Source: Atrina japonica (lineage: Eukaryota; Mollusca; Bivalvia; Pterioida; Pinnidae). From it: a DNA stretch of 64,000 nucleotides. The position numbers and the translations under genes are program-made. Within the stretch, counting starts at the first letter, position 1; every line of letters begins with the position of its first letter. The DNA lies in the NCBI GenBank assembly GCA_030159075.1, contig BROG01000533.1, forward strand, positions 372,001-436,000, given 5' to 3'. Under the pieces are notes generated by a model, which saw only the letters and a list, made by a program, of their open reading frames with translations, did not search any database and was not told the DNA's origin. This document shows, piece by piece, positions 48,340-60,378 of this stretch.

Positions 48340-48950
48340 AGAGCCTTGACATATGATAATCATTTCAAAGATTTGACATATGATAATCATTTCAAAGATT
48401 TGACATATTACAATCATAACAAAGATTTGACATATTACAATCATATCAAAGATTTGACATATTACAATCATTTTAAAGATTTGACACATTACAATCATAT
48501 CAAAGATTTGACACATTACAATCATTTCAAAGATTTGACACATTACAATCATTTCAAAGATTTGACACATTACAATCATTTCAAAGACTTGACACATTAC
48601 AATCATTTCAAAGATTTGACATATTACAATCATATCAAAGATTTGACATATTACATTACAATCATTTCAAAGATTTGACATATTACAATCATATCAAAGA
48701 TTTGACACATTACAATCAGAACAAAGATTTGACATATTACAATCATTTCAAAGATTTGACATATTACAATCATATCAAAGATTGGACACATTACAATCAT
48801 ATCAAAGATTGGACACATTACAATCATAACAAAGATTTGACATATTACATTATAATCATTTCAAAGATTTGACATGTTACAATCATTTCAAAGATTTGAA
48901 ATATTACAATCATTTCAAGATTTGACACATTACAATCATTTCAAAAGTGT
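48340..48950. repeat. 27 bp minisatellite with open frames on both strands
   Basis: More than twenty copies of ATCATTTCAAAGATTTGACA plus TATTACA (27 bp). Because 27 is nine codons, one plus-strand frame reads repeated HFKDLTHYN and a minus-strand frame reads repeated CQIFEMIVM. No start context, no flanking exon: not a gene. Confidence 0.92.
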
Positions 48951-50386
48951 GACAAAAGATATGAAAGTCTTGTTATAACCATTGATTTTACAATGATTTT
49001 GTTGAGTTGAAGCCACTGCTATTAACATTCAAAGGACATCATTACTTTAGTTTATATCCTAAGGTAACTAGAATATATTTCATGGACAAGAGCTGTTTCA
49101 AAATTTTGAATACCATGACACAACATTCATATGTAAAGATTTCGAATGTGAACATACAAAAGTCAACTTACAGGAGGAACATAAACCAATCAAAAAGGTT
49201 AATACCAACCCTTGACCTTGGGTCAAATCATTACTTTTTGGTGGGAGAGCAAGAAAATTTCATCTGAGTAGACAAAATTGAGAAAGGGCCCTGCAAACAC
49301 CTGAAATCTGAGTTTCCCTTTTTTGTTTTGGGGAGAGAGAGAGAAAGTATGATGTATCAATCTGAACAAGCTTGAACTTTATTAATACAACTACCATATC
49401 TAATTTTAAGTAAGATCCTTTGATACAAAACTGATCATGTTGAAATAAAAATATTGCTGAATGAAGGCATTTATATATTGTACTTCTGTGTGCATGTAAT
49501 TTAGTTTATATGCATTGCATATGAAATTACAAAAATAAGATACACAAAATTCTCAAAAATCTATATACAATCTATTTTTTATCCTTTTTTCTCTCCATGT
49601 AAATGATATATAAGTTTGAAGAACATGAAATCTGGTGTATATATAATACATGTGATACTGGTGACCATTCTGACATAATCTTAAACCTTGCTCAGTAGCA
49701 AGCAATGTGCGATTGTAAAAAAAAAAATCATAAAATGTAAACCAGTGTTTTCTAGTGGAAAAGAAAGTTAAGGGGGCATAACTCAGGAGGTAAATCATTT
49801 CATAAAATGGTTACCAGTACTTTCAGAGATGTGCAGGCAAAAAGTATGAAGAATACTAAAATGGGGATAACCCGTACATTAGGAGCCACAGCTGCACAAT
49901 ACCTACATTACTATATCAATCACTAAAACTTCATGATATTCAGTCTAGTACTTTAAGCAGAGATGTCTGGACAGATACATGCATTTGTTACAGGAAAAAG
50001 TCACAGAAGGGATAATTTACTAAATAACTGTTAGAAATTGTAAAACTTTATAGTTGTACCACAACTATATCTTATACACTATACAGGTCATTTGTCTGAA
50101 ATGTTATGAATATCTGACTCTTAGGATAATTCAAATCAACTGATCATGAAAAATAGAAAATTAATGCTTGATTACAAAAAGCACTCAATGTTGAACATAA
50201 GACTTTTTTCTAATAACAGAACTGCGAACGTGAGTGACCTCATGCAACATTCAAGATATTGATCGCATGATTTGAGACAAGATTATTTTCATTGTCACAG
50301 GGAAACTACAAGAATTACTCCTAAGAGTGGATGAATTAAACCTTTAAAAAGCTATAAATATGTGTTGTGCTTATAAGCAATCTTAA

Positions 50387-50953
50387 AGTCACATTCCGGG
50401 GAAGTTATTGTAATTTTCTTGACGTTATTGTAATCTTTGACATTTTCATTAGAAAAATAACTCCTATAAAAAAACATTTTAAAAATTCAATGTATTAATG
50501 AAGTTATTAGGGGAATTCCGCAGGAATTCTAAAATTTTCCCTGCTGAACGAGTGATATAAAGGGTGTGCTCTATTCACTGCGAGAGTACTGTTCTGGCAG
50601 TCTCTCAACAATCGAATGTACCAGTACAGGAAGTAATTACTTTAAACATCTCGATAAAATTTACATAATTCACGTATTAAGTTTATGGCTAAATTGCTTG
50701 CCCAGGACAGTGTTCCAGAGCATTTGATTGGTGTTCCTGGTGTTCCACTTGACTGGATTGTCCTGGACAGTGAAATGAACACGCTCAGTAGAGCGTCACC
50801 ACGTGACCAGCAACACCTTACCATTTATAAATAGATCAATGTGTTAGGTGTTCTCTACAACTAATTAACTTATTTCATCCGAAAGTTCATCCGAATACGC
50901 ATTAAGAGAGTACAGAAAGTTTATTTATGGACATTACTCCCCGGAATGTGGCT
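50387..50953. mobile_element. 567 bp MITE with TTAA duplication
   Basis: Ends AGTCACATTCCGGGGAAG and inverse AGCCACATTCCGGGGAGT. TTAA at 50383-50386 and 50954-50957. TTAA targeting is typical of piggyBac and Kolobok elements. Noncoding. Confidence 0.8.
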
Positions 50954-52599
50954 TTAAAAGCAAGTTGAAGAAATCGTACACCTACCCCCAACGGAAAACG
51001 TTGATATTGATCTCCTGATAGGTAGAGACCTTATTAGTGATCACTATTTACAAGATCAGAAAATTGGTTTAGATAGCCATCCCATTGCTTAGAGACTTCA
51101 TCTTGTATGGGTAATTATTGGGCAGGTCTATATGGGAACTTAAATCCATATTTCTGTGAAATATTTTTTTCACAAGGTTATAGCAAAACTGAACTTGAAC
51201 TGAACATGTTACTTTTTAAGAGAGAATGGAATTCAACATGGGAAACGTTCATTATTCTGAAGTTGTTAATACAAATAAAACTTTTGTCTTACAAAATGGT
51301 CGCTCATTTATGTTTAAGTCTTGCGACAGCAGAATTATTGTTACAATGGATTTATTCTAGAGTCTCTGTCAAAACTATGTGAATGAGAGAGTAGCCCTTA
51401 AATTCAGACAATGTAAAGCAGAGGCAGAAATGTAAGATTTGAAACAAGAAATCAGTCACGTAAATTTTGTTATTTTCCTTAAGGATAGTTTGATAGACAT
51501 CTTGGGTATTTTTTGTTTGTTTTTTTTTGTGTTTGTTTTTGGACGGACAATACCAGGTTTGGACCTGACTTGTATATATACTCATTATCAACACACAGGT
51601 ACAAATGACCTGAGGAGAGTCAGAAGATTTGGGCAGAGACTGCTGCATAATGATAAAATAAACTTTTCCTGAACACTGTGATGTATAATTGAATATGTAA
51701 TTTTTTTATTATTATTAAACCGTGTATTTCTGAAAGTTACAAATTTTGTCTATCATTCTAGCTAATTTATCTCAAAAAACCTAATGGGGGAACCTCAAAA
51801 AACGGTCACTGCATCATATGGTGGCATTAGGGGAAAGAGTTAATTAAGGCTCCTTATTTACTAAAGATCGTAACAAAAAGAGACAAATCTATCAAATTCA
51901 GTTTGCTTGTTACTGCTGCATTTATAGAGAAACCTGACATACTGGTCATTAGTATACACTGGGCACTGAGTCTATGTTAAGAGTATAGTGAAATTTGGAA
52001 TCTAGATCCATTACCGGATCTTTATCTTAGAGTGTGTGTGTAGTGTGGAATTAATGGCGGCGAACTGTCAGATTCGAGGAGATGTCAAATCTTGTATATG
52101 CCACATGTTGTAAACTGCTTGTTTGATGAACAATACAATTTATGAACACCAAAATCCTCTCGTTTGTTACAATACAACAAAAAGATCCAAAACTGATGTA
52201 GGAGCCATACAATTTTAGGAGTAGTAAAAACAAATGCACTTTTTGGGGAGGAAATTGGTCCCAGATGTTTAAGCAGTGAAAGTGCAAGGAAAAGGAGTGC
52301 CACAGATATCATGGCCTAAACCACTTTGCCAAAAAAAGGCGGGAAACAAGGAAGGAAGCATCACTGAAATGACTAGACTGCCGCCACAATCAGTCCCAGC
52401 AGTGAGTCATGTGAAACAGGTAAACCAAAAAGCCACAATATTCTGAATATACTGAAGTATCAATTTCTTGTACATTGAATCAAGAATTAAAATGACTAGA
52501 CAAAATATTCATTATGAAACTTTTTTTTTCATTTTACTTTTTATTTAAAACATTTATCATTGGAGTAAATTGATTTCATTAAAAACCACTGGGATTTGA

Positions 52600-52765
52600 A
52601 TTTGAATTTACACCACACTCAACCATTTTTCAATTATTTGGTGGTGGCCAGTTTTTAATGGTGGAGGAGAAAACCAGGTTACAGTGTACTCAGGAAGGGA
52701 CCACCAGCCATCCACAATTAATCTGGCAAACTTTCTCACAGGAACCTGCACTTGTAAGAGGTCAG
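52600..52765 (-). mobile_element. SINE-like family B copy
   Basis: On the minus strand: GAGAAAGTTTGCCAGATTAA, GGCTGGTGGTCCCTTCCTGA, CTCCACCATTAAAAACTGGC, then TTGAAAAATGGTTGAGTGTG. Confidence 0.65.
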
Positions 52766-53344
52766 AGACTTCATGAATAAAAACATGATGCTTAAACAAC
52801 TTAGGCACAGAGGCCCCTAAAATATTTTTGCAATATTTTATAATCTCACTCTTTTGATGATTAAATGTAAAATAATTTGATTTGTACAGCAAGTAAATGC
52901 TATTAGTCCAATTTGCTGTTGTATGTGTATGTGCCTATGTTTATGTGTGTCTGTCACTGTGTCTCTCTACCTGTATGTCTGTCTGTCAGTCATCTATATG
53001 TTCAAGTGTTTGTATGTTGATAAATTTTATAAGACAAATAGAACATGTATTTTTCGTTTTTCGACAGTGTAAATATGAAGTTCCCTGTTTACATATGCGC
53101 GTTTGTATGTGCCTATCTATGTATATGTGTGTTCGTCACTGTGTCTCTATCTGTCTGTCTGTGTGTGTGTGAAGCGAGAGAAAAGATGGAAAAATCATGC
53201 AAACTGTTATTCTTGTACATTTGCTGCTGTAGGCATGCAGTGAACAGTGTATTCCCTTCAGGGTGTGCTTGTTTCAAAGAAGACCCAGAAAACAGACCAA
53301 AATGGGTACATTTTTCAATCATATGGTGGTGGCCAGTTTGTCAT

Positions 53345-53590
53345 ATGTCAGTGACTTTGATGTTAAGTTAAACTCAGATAGAGAGGAGTATTGGATAACT
53401 AACACTGCTTGTTAGTCCAACGGACGAGTTGTTGTCTGTGATAACTACAACAACAAAGTGAAAGTTTACAATACCAACTGTAAGTATCTCTACACTGTAC
53501 AATGTTCTGGTAATCTTTGGGGCATTACTGTGGTGTCATCTTACAAAGTGGTGGTGATAGAGAACGGTCCCCACACTGAGATATTCAATA
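53345..53590 (+). pseudogene. NHL-repeat (TRIM-like) coding fragment, fuller copy
   Basis: The frame reads VSDFDVKLNSDREEYWITNT, an in-frame TAG at 53413, then SNGRVVVCDNYNNKVKVYNT and LYTVQCSGNLWGITVVSSYK to the diverging end. This is the beta-propeller style of mollusc TRIM/NHL proteins (DGRVVVCDxxNxKVKVY). It is the nearest relative of the 413 bp satellite monomer but keeps a ~39 bp segment (TVVSSYKVVVIENG) that the monomers lack. It passes near 53595 into unrelated coding-like sequence (NLKRHIKRCHPGLVQDE), which resembles the last half of a BED-type finger. Confidence 0.65.
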
Positions 53591-54192
53591 ACAATAATAA
53601 GGAAAGCAATCTTAAGAGGCATATAAAGAGATGTCACCCCGGTTTGGTCCAAGATGAACAAATCAACTTAGGCAGCAAGGAAACAGAGGTGTGGACGTTA
53701 CTGGCAACACTGATGAGTGGCTAAACCAAGATCCCGCAGATCTTATTGGGGAAGTGGACAACTGGACAAAGAAAATGTGATATGCTCAATAAATCTGAAA
53801 ATATATGTAGTTTGCCATCCATTAGGACATTCTTTGTGCGTGCAGGTCTTGTGCAACTCTACAAGAAGCCCTCATGCTTTCTAAGACTGGGGAAGCTTAT
53901 GGCTATTGCAAAGCTCAAGAAATGTAGCCTATGTGTGCAGCAATGACACCACAGAAAGACCTAGGAGAGCAATCTGAACAGCTCCCATCACTGACAGACG
54001 AAATATGAGCATTACGCTCAGCAGTTACAAGTGTTAACATCACCCTCAGCAATCACAACACTGGGTGCAACTGCCCCTACACAACAAAATATCCAGAGGT
54101 GTTTTGCATGTTATCAGGACACATAAAAAGATATCGTAATTGGTATGGTAACAATGTTGAGGCGACTGTTGCCGTCACAGAAGAGAAAATTG
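53591..54192 (+). other. Broken coding-like sequence of unclear origin
   Basis: Short frames include SNLKRHIKRCHPGLVQDE (zinc-finger-like His spacing), VTGNTDEWLNQDPADLIGEV, and SEQLPSLTDEI with LRSAVTSVNITLSNHNTG, which looks like part of a coiled coil. Stops separate them. They could be remains of the TRIM-like gene or of a transposon protein; not resolved. Confidence 0.35.
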
Positions 54193-54513
54193 CTTGTGCT
54201 AGTAATGTTACAACACAGTCCATCCCAAAGATGGCGTATGTCAGTGACTTTGATGTTAAGTTAGACTCAGATAGAGAAGAGTGTTGGATAACCAACATTG
54301 CTTGTTAGTCCAACGCACGAGTTGTTGTCTGTGATAACTGTCCATTCATATTGTTGTGTCAACAGTTAGACTCAGTGAAAGTTTACAATACCAACAGTAA
54401 GAACAAATTTCTACAACACTGTACAATGTTCTGGTAATCTTTGGGGCATCACGTCCCACACTGAGATATTCACAGTTATGGTAAACAGAGAATTGCAAGC
54501 AAGTGAAAGAAAT
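54193..54513 (+). repeat. Satellite monomer 0, left half
   Basis: From TGTGCTAGTAATGTTACAAC to GCAAGTGAAAGAAAT, where the Ngaro-like element begins. The right half resumes at 60957. It carries the same dead NHL-derived frame as the other monomers. Confidence 0.88.
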
Positions 54514-54713
54514 TACATTTATCAATTCATAAATGATAAATGATTTTAAAACAAGCAGTTATCTCAGAAAAGCAGCTCGTGGTATTTACTGCTTTTCTGA
54601 ATGGCCTAAGGGGAATAACTCTAGAATTAACAAAGGAAAGTTTTTCGGCTTTCAAGTGTCTCAGCCACCAAGTTATCGCGGCCATATTCCGGGAATCCAC
54701 AAAGAAAAAATTC
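54514..54713 (+). repeat. Ngaro split repeat A1
   Basis: 200 bp starting TACATTTATCAATTCATAAA and ending AAAGAAAAAATTC. It differs from A2 at only a few positions. Confidence 0.93.
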
Positions 54714-54741
54714 GTTAGAAAACAATCCATTGTCATCTACC

Positions 54742-55688
54742 ATGGGGAAACCAAATAAGAGACCGGGAACGTCAGCCAGGGCCACAGGGAAACGTCCAAG
54801 ACGAACGCCAGTGAGGTATTTAGACACAGAGACGTCGTCGGTGGTCCCTGAGCAGCATCACGAGGAGGATCGTCAGACCCGATTCGGATGGTGCCTGCCC
54901 CAACGGGTAATATATTTAATACAAATGGCCAGGATTTGCCCGTAGAATGGGTCACCGGGGAAGAATTTAGGCCCAACTCGGTGCCGATACCCAGTGTATT
55001 CGACAGCATCGGGGACCACGTGCCTCTCAAATTGAAAGAAAAAATATGGGCGGGGGAATTTTTCAGTCTAGGGCTCCTTTTAAAGTCAGCTAGGGATCTT
55101 GTCAAAGAAATTGACCAGGCCGGGGGTGAGATAGTAATGAAAGGGGGGCAGTTAGTTGTCCAAAAACACCTCGACGCTAAGCCCATCTATAATATCCACA
55201 TATGGACGAGCGCGTTCATGGTTTACATGAGCGTAGTTTTAGAGAAGCACCCAGGAAAGGCACAGGAATTTTTAAAATACATGAGAGATATTAGGCTAGC
55301 TGCGAATAGGTCGGGATCATCATGGGTAAAGTATGATGAACAGTACCGTTTAAAAAAAGTCAAATACCCCTCGCCATCATGGGGCATAATCGACAGTGAA
55401 CTGTGGCTGTTGTATGTGTCTTCACAGCGTTTCGACACTCAGCAAAGAGCAATTAATGACCCTAATTTCTCATCACAGTCTACGAATATCGGTCAGGCAG
55501 TAGACGGGTCGGGCCAACGGAAACAGGGTGATAATTTTCGTAGTCAAGGGGCAGAATGTTGGGGGTATAATAAAGGACACTGTGTTTTTGGCTCAAAATG
55601 CAGGTATCGGCATGCATGTGCAACATGCAGGGGTCAACATCCCAAATTCCAGTGCAAACCCAAATCAAAAGGACCGAATAATCAATAA
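54742..55688 (+). pseudogene. Ngaro gag-like ORF with CCCH-type finger
   Basis: It starts MGKPNKRPGTSARATGKRPR, a basic N-terminus, with a frame change near 54880. It continues from 54888 for 266 codons through VPLKLKEKIWAGEFFSLGLL and a helical middle. The end has CWGYNKGHCVFGSKCRYRH, a Cys-x7-Cys-x5-Cys-x3-His finger, then further Cys (ACATCRGQH). Retroelement gag proteins package the RNA, and the finger fits RNA binding. The position between A1 and the reverse transcriptase supports gag. Exact family by inference from context. Confidence 0.72.
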
Positions 55689-55740
55689 CGAAATCCCTCC
55701 CGCATCATTATACTCATTAGGAAAATCACAATTAAGGTAT

Positions 55741-57285
55741 CTCAATTAGCTAAGATGTTGTTAAAATTACCCTAACCATACTGTTGCTATAGAATTGCTA
55801 GATGGTTTTCAGCGTGGTTTCTCCCTGCAATATAGTGGTCCTCGTTTACCAACCTTGTCTAAAAACCTAAAAAGTGTTAAGGTTAATCTGGAAATAGCAC
55901 ACAAGAAAATACAGAAAGAATTAGCAGCGGGGAGGGTTTGCGGTCCGTTTACTTCACCACCTTTATCAACCTTGCGGATATCACCGCTGGGGTTGGTTCC
56001 AAAAAAAGATGGGGACTTTAGGATGATTCATCATCTTTCCTACTCAGTTAATGATTTTATCAACGATAGCGCATGTTCAGTAAAGTATTCTAGTAGAGTT
56101 AGTTCAAGCCTTGGAAAAGGGGGCCCAACTAGGAAAAATGGACATTAAGTCAGCCTTCCGACTTTTACCTGTGTCACCAGGGGATTTTGACCAATTGGGG
56201 TTTCAACTAGATGATGTTTATTATTTTGACAAGTGTCTACCTATGGGGGCCAGCATAAGCTGCTCCCTGTTTGAGAAATTTTCCACCTTTTTGGAGTGGG
56301 CAGTTAAGCAAGTTGATGGGCAATCAAGGGCTTCATTGCTCCACTATCTGGACGATTTTTTATTCATGGGGAAAAAAGACACTGGCCACTGTGAAGGGAG
56401 TATGGTAGCTTTTAAACAGGTGTGTTTGACACTCGGGGTCCCACTCGCGATAGAAAAAACTGTTGGTCCATGTGCTGTCTTGATTTTTCTCGGGGTGGAA
56501 TTTGACACCATTAACATGTCCTTAAGACTTCCTTCAGATAAATTACACCAGCTTAAGGAACAAATTAACCAGACCCTAACTCTAAAGAAAATAACTCTAG
56601 AAAAACTTCAGTCATTGATTGGTTCTCTCCAGTTTGCTTGTAGGGTAATTAGGCCTGGCCGGGGTTTTTGTAGACGACTGATTGACGCTACAAAGGGGTA
56701 ATAAAGCCAAATCATAGAATCAGGGTAACCAGTGATATGAAGGCCGACTTAAAATCGTGGCTGGAATTTTTAGATAACTATAATGGAGTAACTATGATAC
56801 CTGAGAGGTTCTGGACAACAAATGAAATACTGGAATTGTTTACAGACAGTGCAGGGGGGATAGGAAAAGGTTTCGGTATATACTTAAAAAATCAATGGGC
56901 ATTTGGTCAGTGGCCTTCTGAATGGGCAGGGACCCCAGTCCTCCGAAATATAGCTTTCCTTGAGCTGTTTCCAGTTAGTGTAGCCTTGTCCATCTGGGGG
57001 CACGAATTTCAAAATAAGAAGATATTATTCCACATTGATAATAAAGCAGTGTTATCCGTAATTAACAAACAATCCGCAAAAGACCCATTAGTCAATGTGT
57101 TAGTTCGTAGAATTGTACTAACCTGTTTGAAATCCAATATTATCTTGAAAGCCGAGCATATATCCGGATGTTTAAATACTATTGCTGATGCTATTTCTCG
57201 TCAACAGCGGGAAAAGTTCAGACGCCTTGCCCCGGGGGCTCATTGTCAGCCAGTCATAATACCTACCCATGTTTGGAGGATCTAA
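55741..57285 (+). pseudogene. Ngaro reverse transcriptase and RNase H
   Basis: RT motifs appear in order: ISPLGLVPKKDGDFRMIHHL, KMDIKSAFRLLPV, LPMGASISCSLFEKF, and the catalytic HYLDDFLF near 56345. The thumb-like LEKLQSLIGSLQFACRVIRP follows. RNase H then has ELFTDSAGG, the Glu in NIAFLELFPV, HIDNKAVLSVIN and LNTIADAISR (catalytic acids visible). The frame changes near 56090 and near 56690, and stops interrupt the start (about 55747, 55762). The 3' end overlaps the recombinase frame by about 40 bp, as is usual in DIRS-type elements. All core motifs survive, so decay is recent. Confidence 0.9.
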
Positions 57286-58203
57286 ATTTGGAAGTAGATC
57301 GGCTTTTACAGAACTCTATGGCAAAAGGAACCTGGTCCACTTATCAGAATGCATTTAATCAATTTGAAAATTACCTAAGCCAGTATAAATTTCCGAGGAT
57401 TTGGCCGGTACCTGCAGATCAGTTGTGTAACTATATAGCATTTCTATCTTTACACGGTCGTTCCGCATTCACAATCAGAACATATATAAGTGCCATAAGT
57501 TACATACATAAAAATCAAAGATATAGAGACGACCCAAACAAAAACACTTTATTGTTCAAAAATTATTGGAGGGGGTACGCAGGGGAGGTAAGAAATCAGA
57601 CATTCAAGCTCCAATAACAAGCTCCTTGCTGACTAGGATAGTAGGCTCACTAAAAGCGGTGTGTTCTTCAAATTACGAGACTGTTCTCTTCAAAGCAGCT
57701 TTCACGTTAGCATTCTTTGGTTTTCTTAGGGTAGGCGAGTTTACAGTTCCATGCAGTAAATCTCCTGATCAACGAGCCGTTAGACTCGCAGACATTGCAT
57801 TAACAGTGAATGGTGACATGTTAAAAGTAACTATAAGAGAATCTAAGACGGATCAAAGAGGAAATGCGACAACATTAATCATAGATAAATCCAACAATCT
57901 CGTCATTTGTCCAGTACAGGCTATGAGGCATTACCTCCAACTACGCCCATCGAGTAAATCAGTCCCTCAGCTATTCATTCATTTAGATAAGAGTTTGTTA
58001 ACTAGAGGTCAATTTTCGGCAGTTCTTAAGAAATCATTACAGTTTTGCGATATCAATACTGGGCACTATCGCTCTCACAGTTTTAGGATAGGTGCTGCAA
58101 ACGGAAGCAGCAAAACAAGGTATTTCGGATGACACTATCAGGAAATGGGGTAGATGGAATTCGGAAGCTTTTTAAGTCCTATATTCGCTTGTCGCTGATA
58201 TAA
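57243..58203 (+). pseudogene. Ngaro tyrosine recombinase
   Basis: The N-terminal core-binding part is seen in SMAKGTWSTYQNAFNQFENY to IRTYISAISYIHK. The catalytic domain has FFGFLRVGEF (Arg I), ESKTDQRG (Lys), RSHSFRIGAA (His-x-x-Arg) and KWGRWNSEAF followed by SYIR with the nucleophilic Tyr. Frameshifts lie near 57590, near 58095 and in the T run at 58170. This enzyme replaces the integrase of LTR elements and explains integration without target duplication. Confidence 0.88.
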
Positions 58204-58846
58204 CACCTATCAGTCAGCCAAAGCTAATTTTTGGCGAAGTTTTTCAGGGCATTGTGTATGGATAGTTGGTTCGTCAATCGTGAGATGGGCGGGTAATCAG
58301 GCTTCATCGAGACCAGGAGGTCTCTCCCTAGGCCTACACCGCAGAGGAGTATCTGTCCAGTGGCATGGAGTGTCAGGGATGAAGTGGGAGCAGTTGGATT
58401 CCAAAATTGGGCAACTGTTAAAGACTTCCGCCCCACCGAATTTCTTGGTTCTGCATCTAGGATCAAATGACATGGTGTCTATCAAGGGTAAAGAACTTGT
58501 TAACGACGTGAAGTGTACTATTCTGAGATTGAGAATATTACTCCCCAATTGTATTCTCGTGTGGTCAGACATACTGCCGCGGTGTTATTGGCACGGTGCA
58601 AAAAACCCAGTCAAAATCGATCAAAAAAGAAAGATGGTCAATAGTAGGGTAAAAACAATTCTAATGAAGGAAAATGGTTGTGTTATCCGTCACCCTACAA
58701 TAGTGGTTAAAGAACTGTCACTTTACAGGTTAGATGGTATTCATTTGTCCAGGGAAGGCAATAGCATATTTTTAAACGACATCCAGGGTGGGCTGGAAAC
58801 ATTCTTGTTGAACCCAGGACCCAGGATATTCCCTTCACCTAGGTAG
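58204..58846 (+). pseudogene. Ngaro-associated SGNH/GDSL hydrolase domain
   Basis: Frame reads WIVGSSIVRWAG (block I GxS), GVSGMKWEQL (block II Gly), VLHLGSNDMV (block III GxND) and LDGIHLSREGN (block V DxxH). These four blocks are the SGNH hydrolase signature. Hydrolase domains of this type are known passengers of Ngaro elements; their role is not established. The upstream frame is open back to about 58202 with no clear Met, so it may be translated as part of a longer product or from a lost start. Confidence 0.85.
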
Positions 58847-58933
58847 GTGGGTTAAAGGCAAAAAGGGGGGAGGCAGAACCGGGGGTGGGGGACCTTAACC
58901 TGGTTGGGGTGAGTCGGTCTAGACCGGCTCATG

Positions 58934-59515
58934 TGGCGGGATCCTGGGCATGCAGACTCAAAGGTGATTAATTATGACAGCAGCCCAGTTCTAGGTTAGG
59001 TCCCACCCTTGTTTACCTTGGGGGGACAGGAATTTATGTCCATTTCCGAGAAACCGGGGAGGGACGCATTAGCAACTTCACTGATGTTAATCACCATCAG
59101 GGGGTTTTTGTCCACCGTGGAGGAAAATTATATAATATATATAATTTACCCTGGGGACGGGAGCAGATTGATAATAATATAAAAATTGATAACTCTGGGT
59201 TGTTGTAGTATCACGCCCACTCAAACCTACTTTTGGGGGCTTGAGGCCAACCCGTGCTACCTGGGTGGTACTGATGTGCCATATATGTATTGGAGAATAC
59301 AGGCGGTCAGTTCTAGGTGCTCAGGATCCTGCCAACAACCATTGCTGTGGCCTTATTAACTCCCAATTAATGGTAATGTGAGTTTGAATTAAATATTTTG
59401 GATGGAATATGGGTTAGTTGTTGGACACTAGATCTAGTCATTTAAAATATTATGTTAATTGAATTTTGTAATAAATAGTTAATGGAACTTGTTTTACTGT
59501 TTGTCTTGTTTTAAT
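58934..59515 (+). repeat. Ngaro split repeat B1
   Basis: 582 bp from TGGCGGGATCCTGGGCATGC to TTGTCTTGTTTTAAT. It is nearly identical to B2, apart from a few indels in G and TA runs. Confidence 0.93.
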
Positions 59516-59715
59516 TACATTTATCAATTCATAAATGATAAATGATTTTAAAACAAGCAGTTATCTCAGAAAAGCAGCTCGTGGTATTTACTGCTTTTCT
59601 GAATGGCCTAAGGGGAATAACTCTAGAATTAACGAAGGAAATTTTTTCGGCTTTCAAGCGTCTCAGCCACCAAGTTATCGCGGCCATGTTCCGGGAATCC
59701 ACAAAGAAAAAATTC
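59516..59715 (+). repeat. Ngaro split repeat A2
   Basis: 200 bp copy of A1, directly abutting the end of B1 (TTTTAAT|TACATTTATC). Confidence 0.93.
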
Positions 59716-60378
59716 CCACCCACCCTTCCCTTGAAGCTAATTAGAATGATAGGGCTGCAATAAACAAATTAATTAATAGCTGATATGTGGTACCATTTTC
59801 TGCCTCGGGTTTCTCTCCTTTTCAGACGATGACATCAAACTTGACGGTGAACACCCTCATGGAAAGACTATATCCACGCACAGGGTTACCACCACAGCAT
59901 GAAGAAAAGGGACATGAACTTTTCAAGCAAAAAAAAAAAAAAAAATGAAATGAAATGAAATGAAACCGAGTTATGATTCCAGATATAAGTGGCCGTAGCA
60001 AATTGTGGTTAAATAATAATTTGTTAAAATTGTTCATGGCACAAGTTGAACAACTGGATCTTCATTCAGCGGCCTGCATTTTGCCTGCATTACTGTACCA
60101 TAATGTCTCGAATTTATTTGTTGTTCTGTCATTTAATATTTTCAGTTGTGGCCATAGTGCCCGTTAGTTCAATAGGTTTGAAATAGTTGTTGTAGGCTTA
60201 CACGAGTGATGTATTAGAAAATTTACATACAAAAAAAAAAAAAAAAAATTTGATAAAGTTCACAATACCTGTGATTTATTTCAGTATCTATCCAGTTCAA
60301 TCATACAGTCAAAAGAGAATGATGATATATGCAGTTGAACTTTTATTTTCTGTCATAGCAGGAGGCAACTCCAGTTGT
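59716..60378. other. Extra segment between A2 and B2
   Basis: 663 bp with no counterpart elsewhere in the element. It contains a poly(A) run near 59929-59945 followed by GAAAT repeats, and another A run near 60231-60247. No coding sequence recognised. Canonical Ngaro layout has A2 and B2 contiguous or nearly so, so this may be an insertion. Confidence 0.7.

Larger units (their letters stand above)
48951..53300. other. Intergenic DNA, no gene recognised
   Basis: AT-rich, with a TTAA MITE (50387-50953), a family B SINE (52600-52765, minus) and two related GT/TCTG-rich patches (about 52915-52995 and 53095-53175). A frame at 51439-51672 contains HTGTNDLRRVRRFGQRLL, which resembles an SGNH-hydrolase block III (GTND) but is too short to call. 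Confidence 0.5.

Noticed and set aside
48316..48872. 105-114 codon frames on both strands
   Set aside because: By-product of a 27 bp tandem repeat.
51439..51672. SGNH hydrolase gene suggested by HTGTNDLRR
   Set aside because: Only one block is present and the frame is 77 codons; other SGNH blocks are absent nearby.
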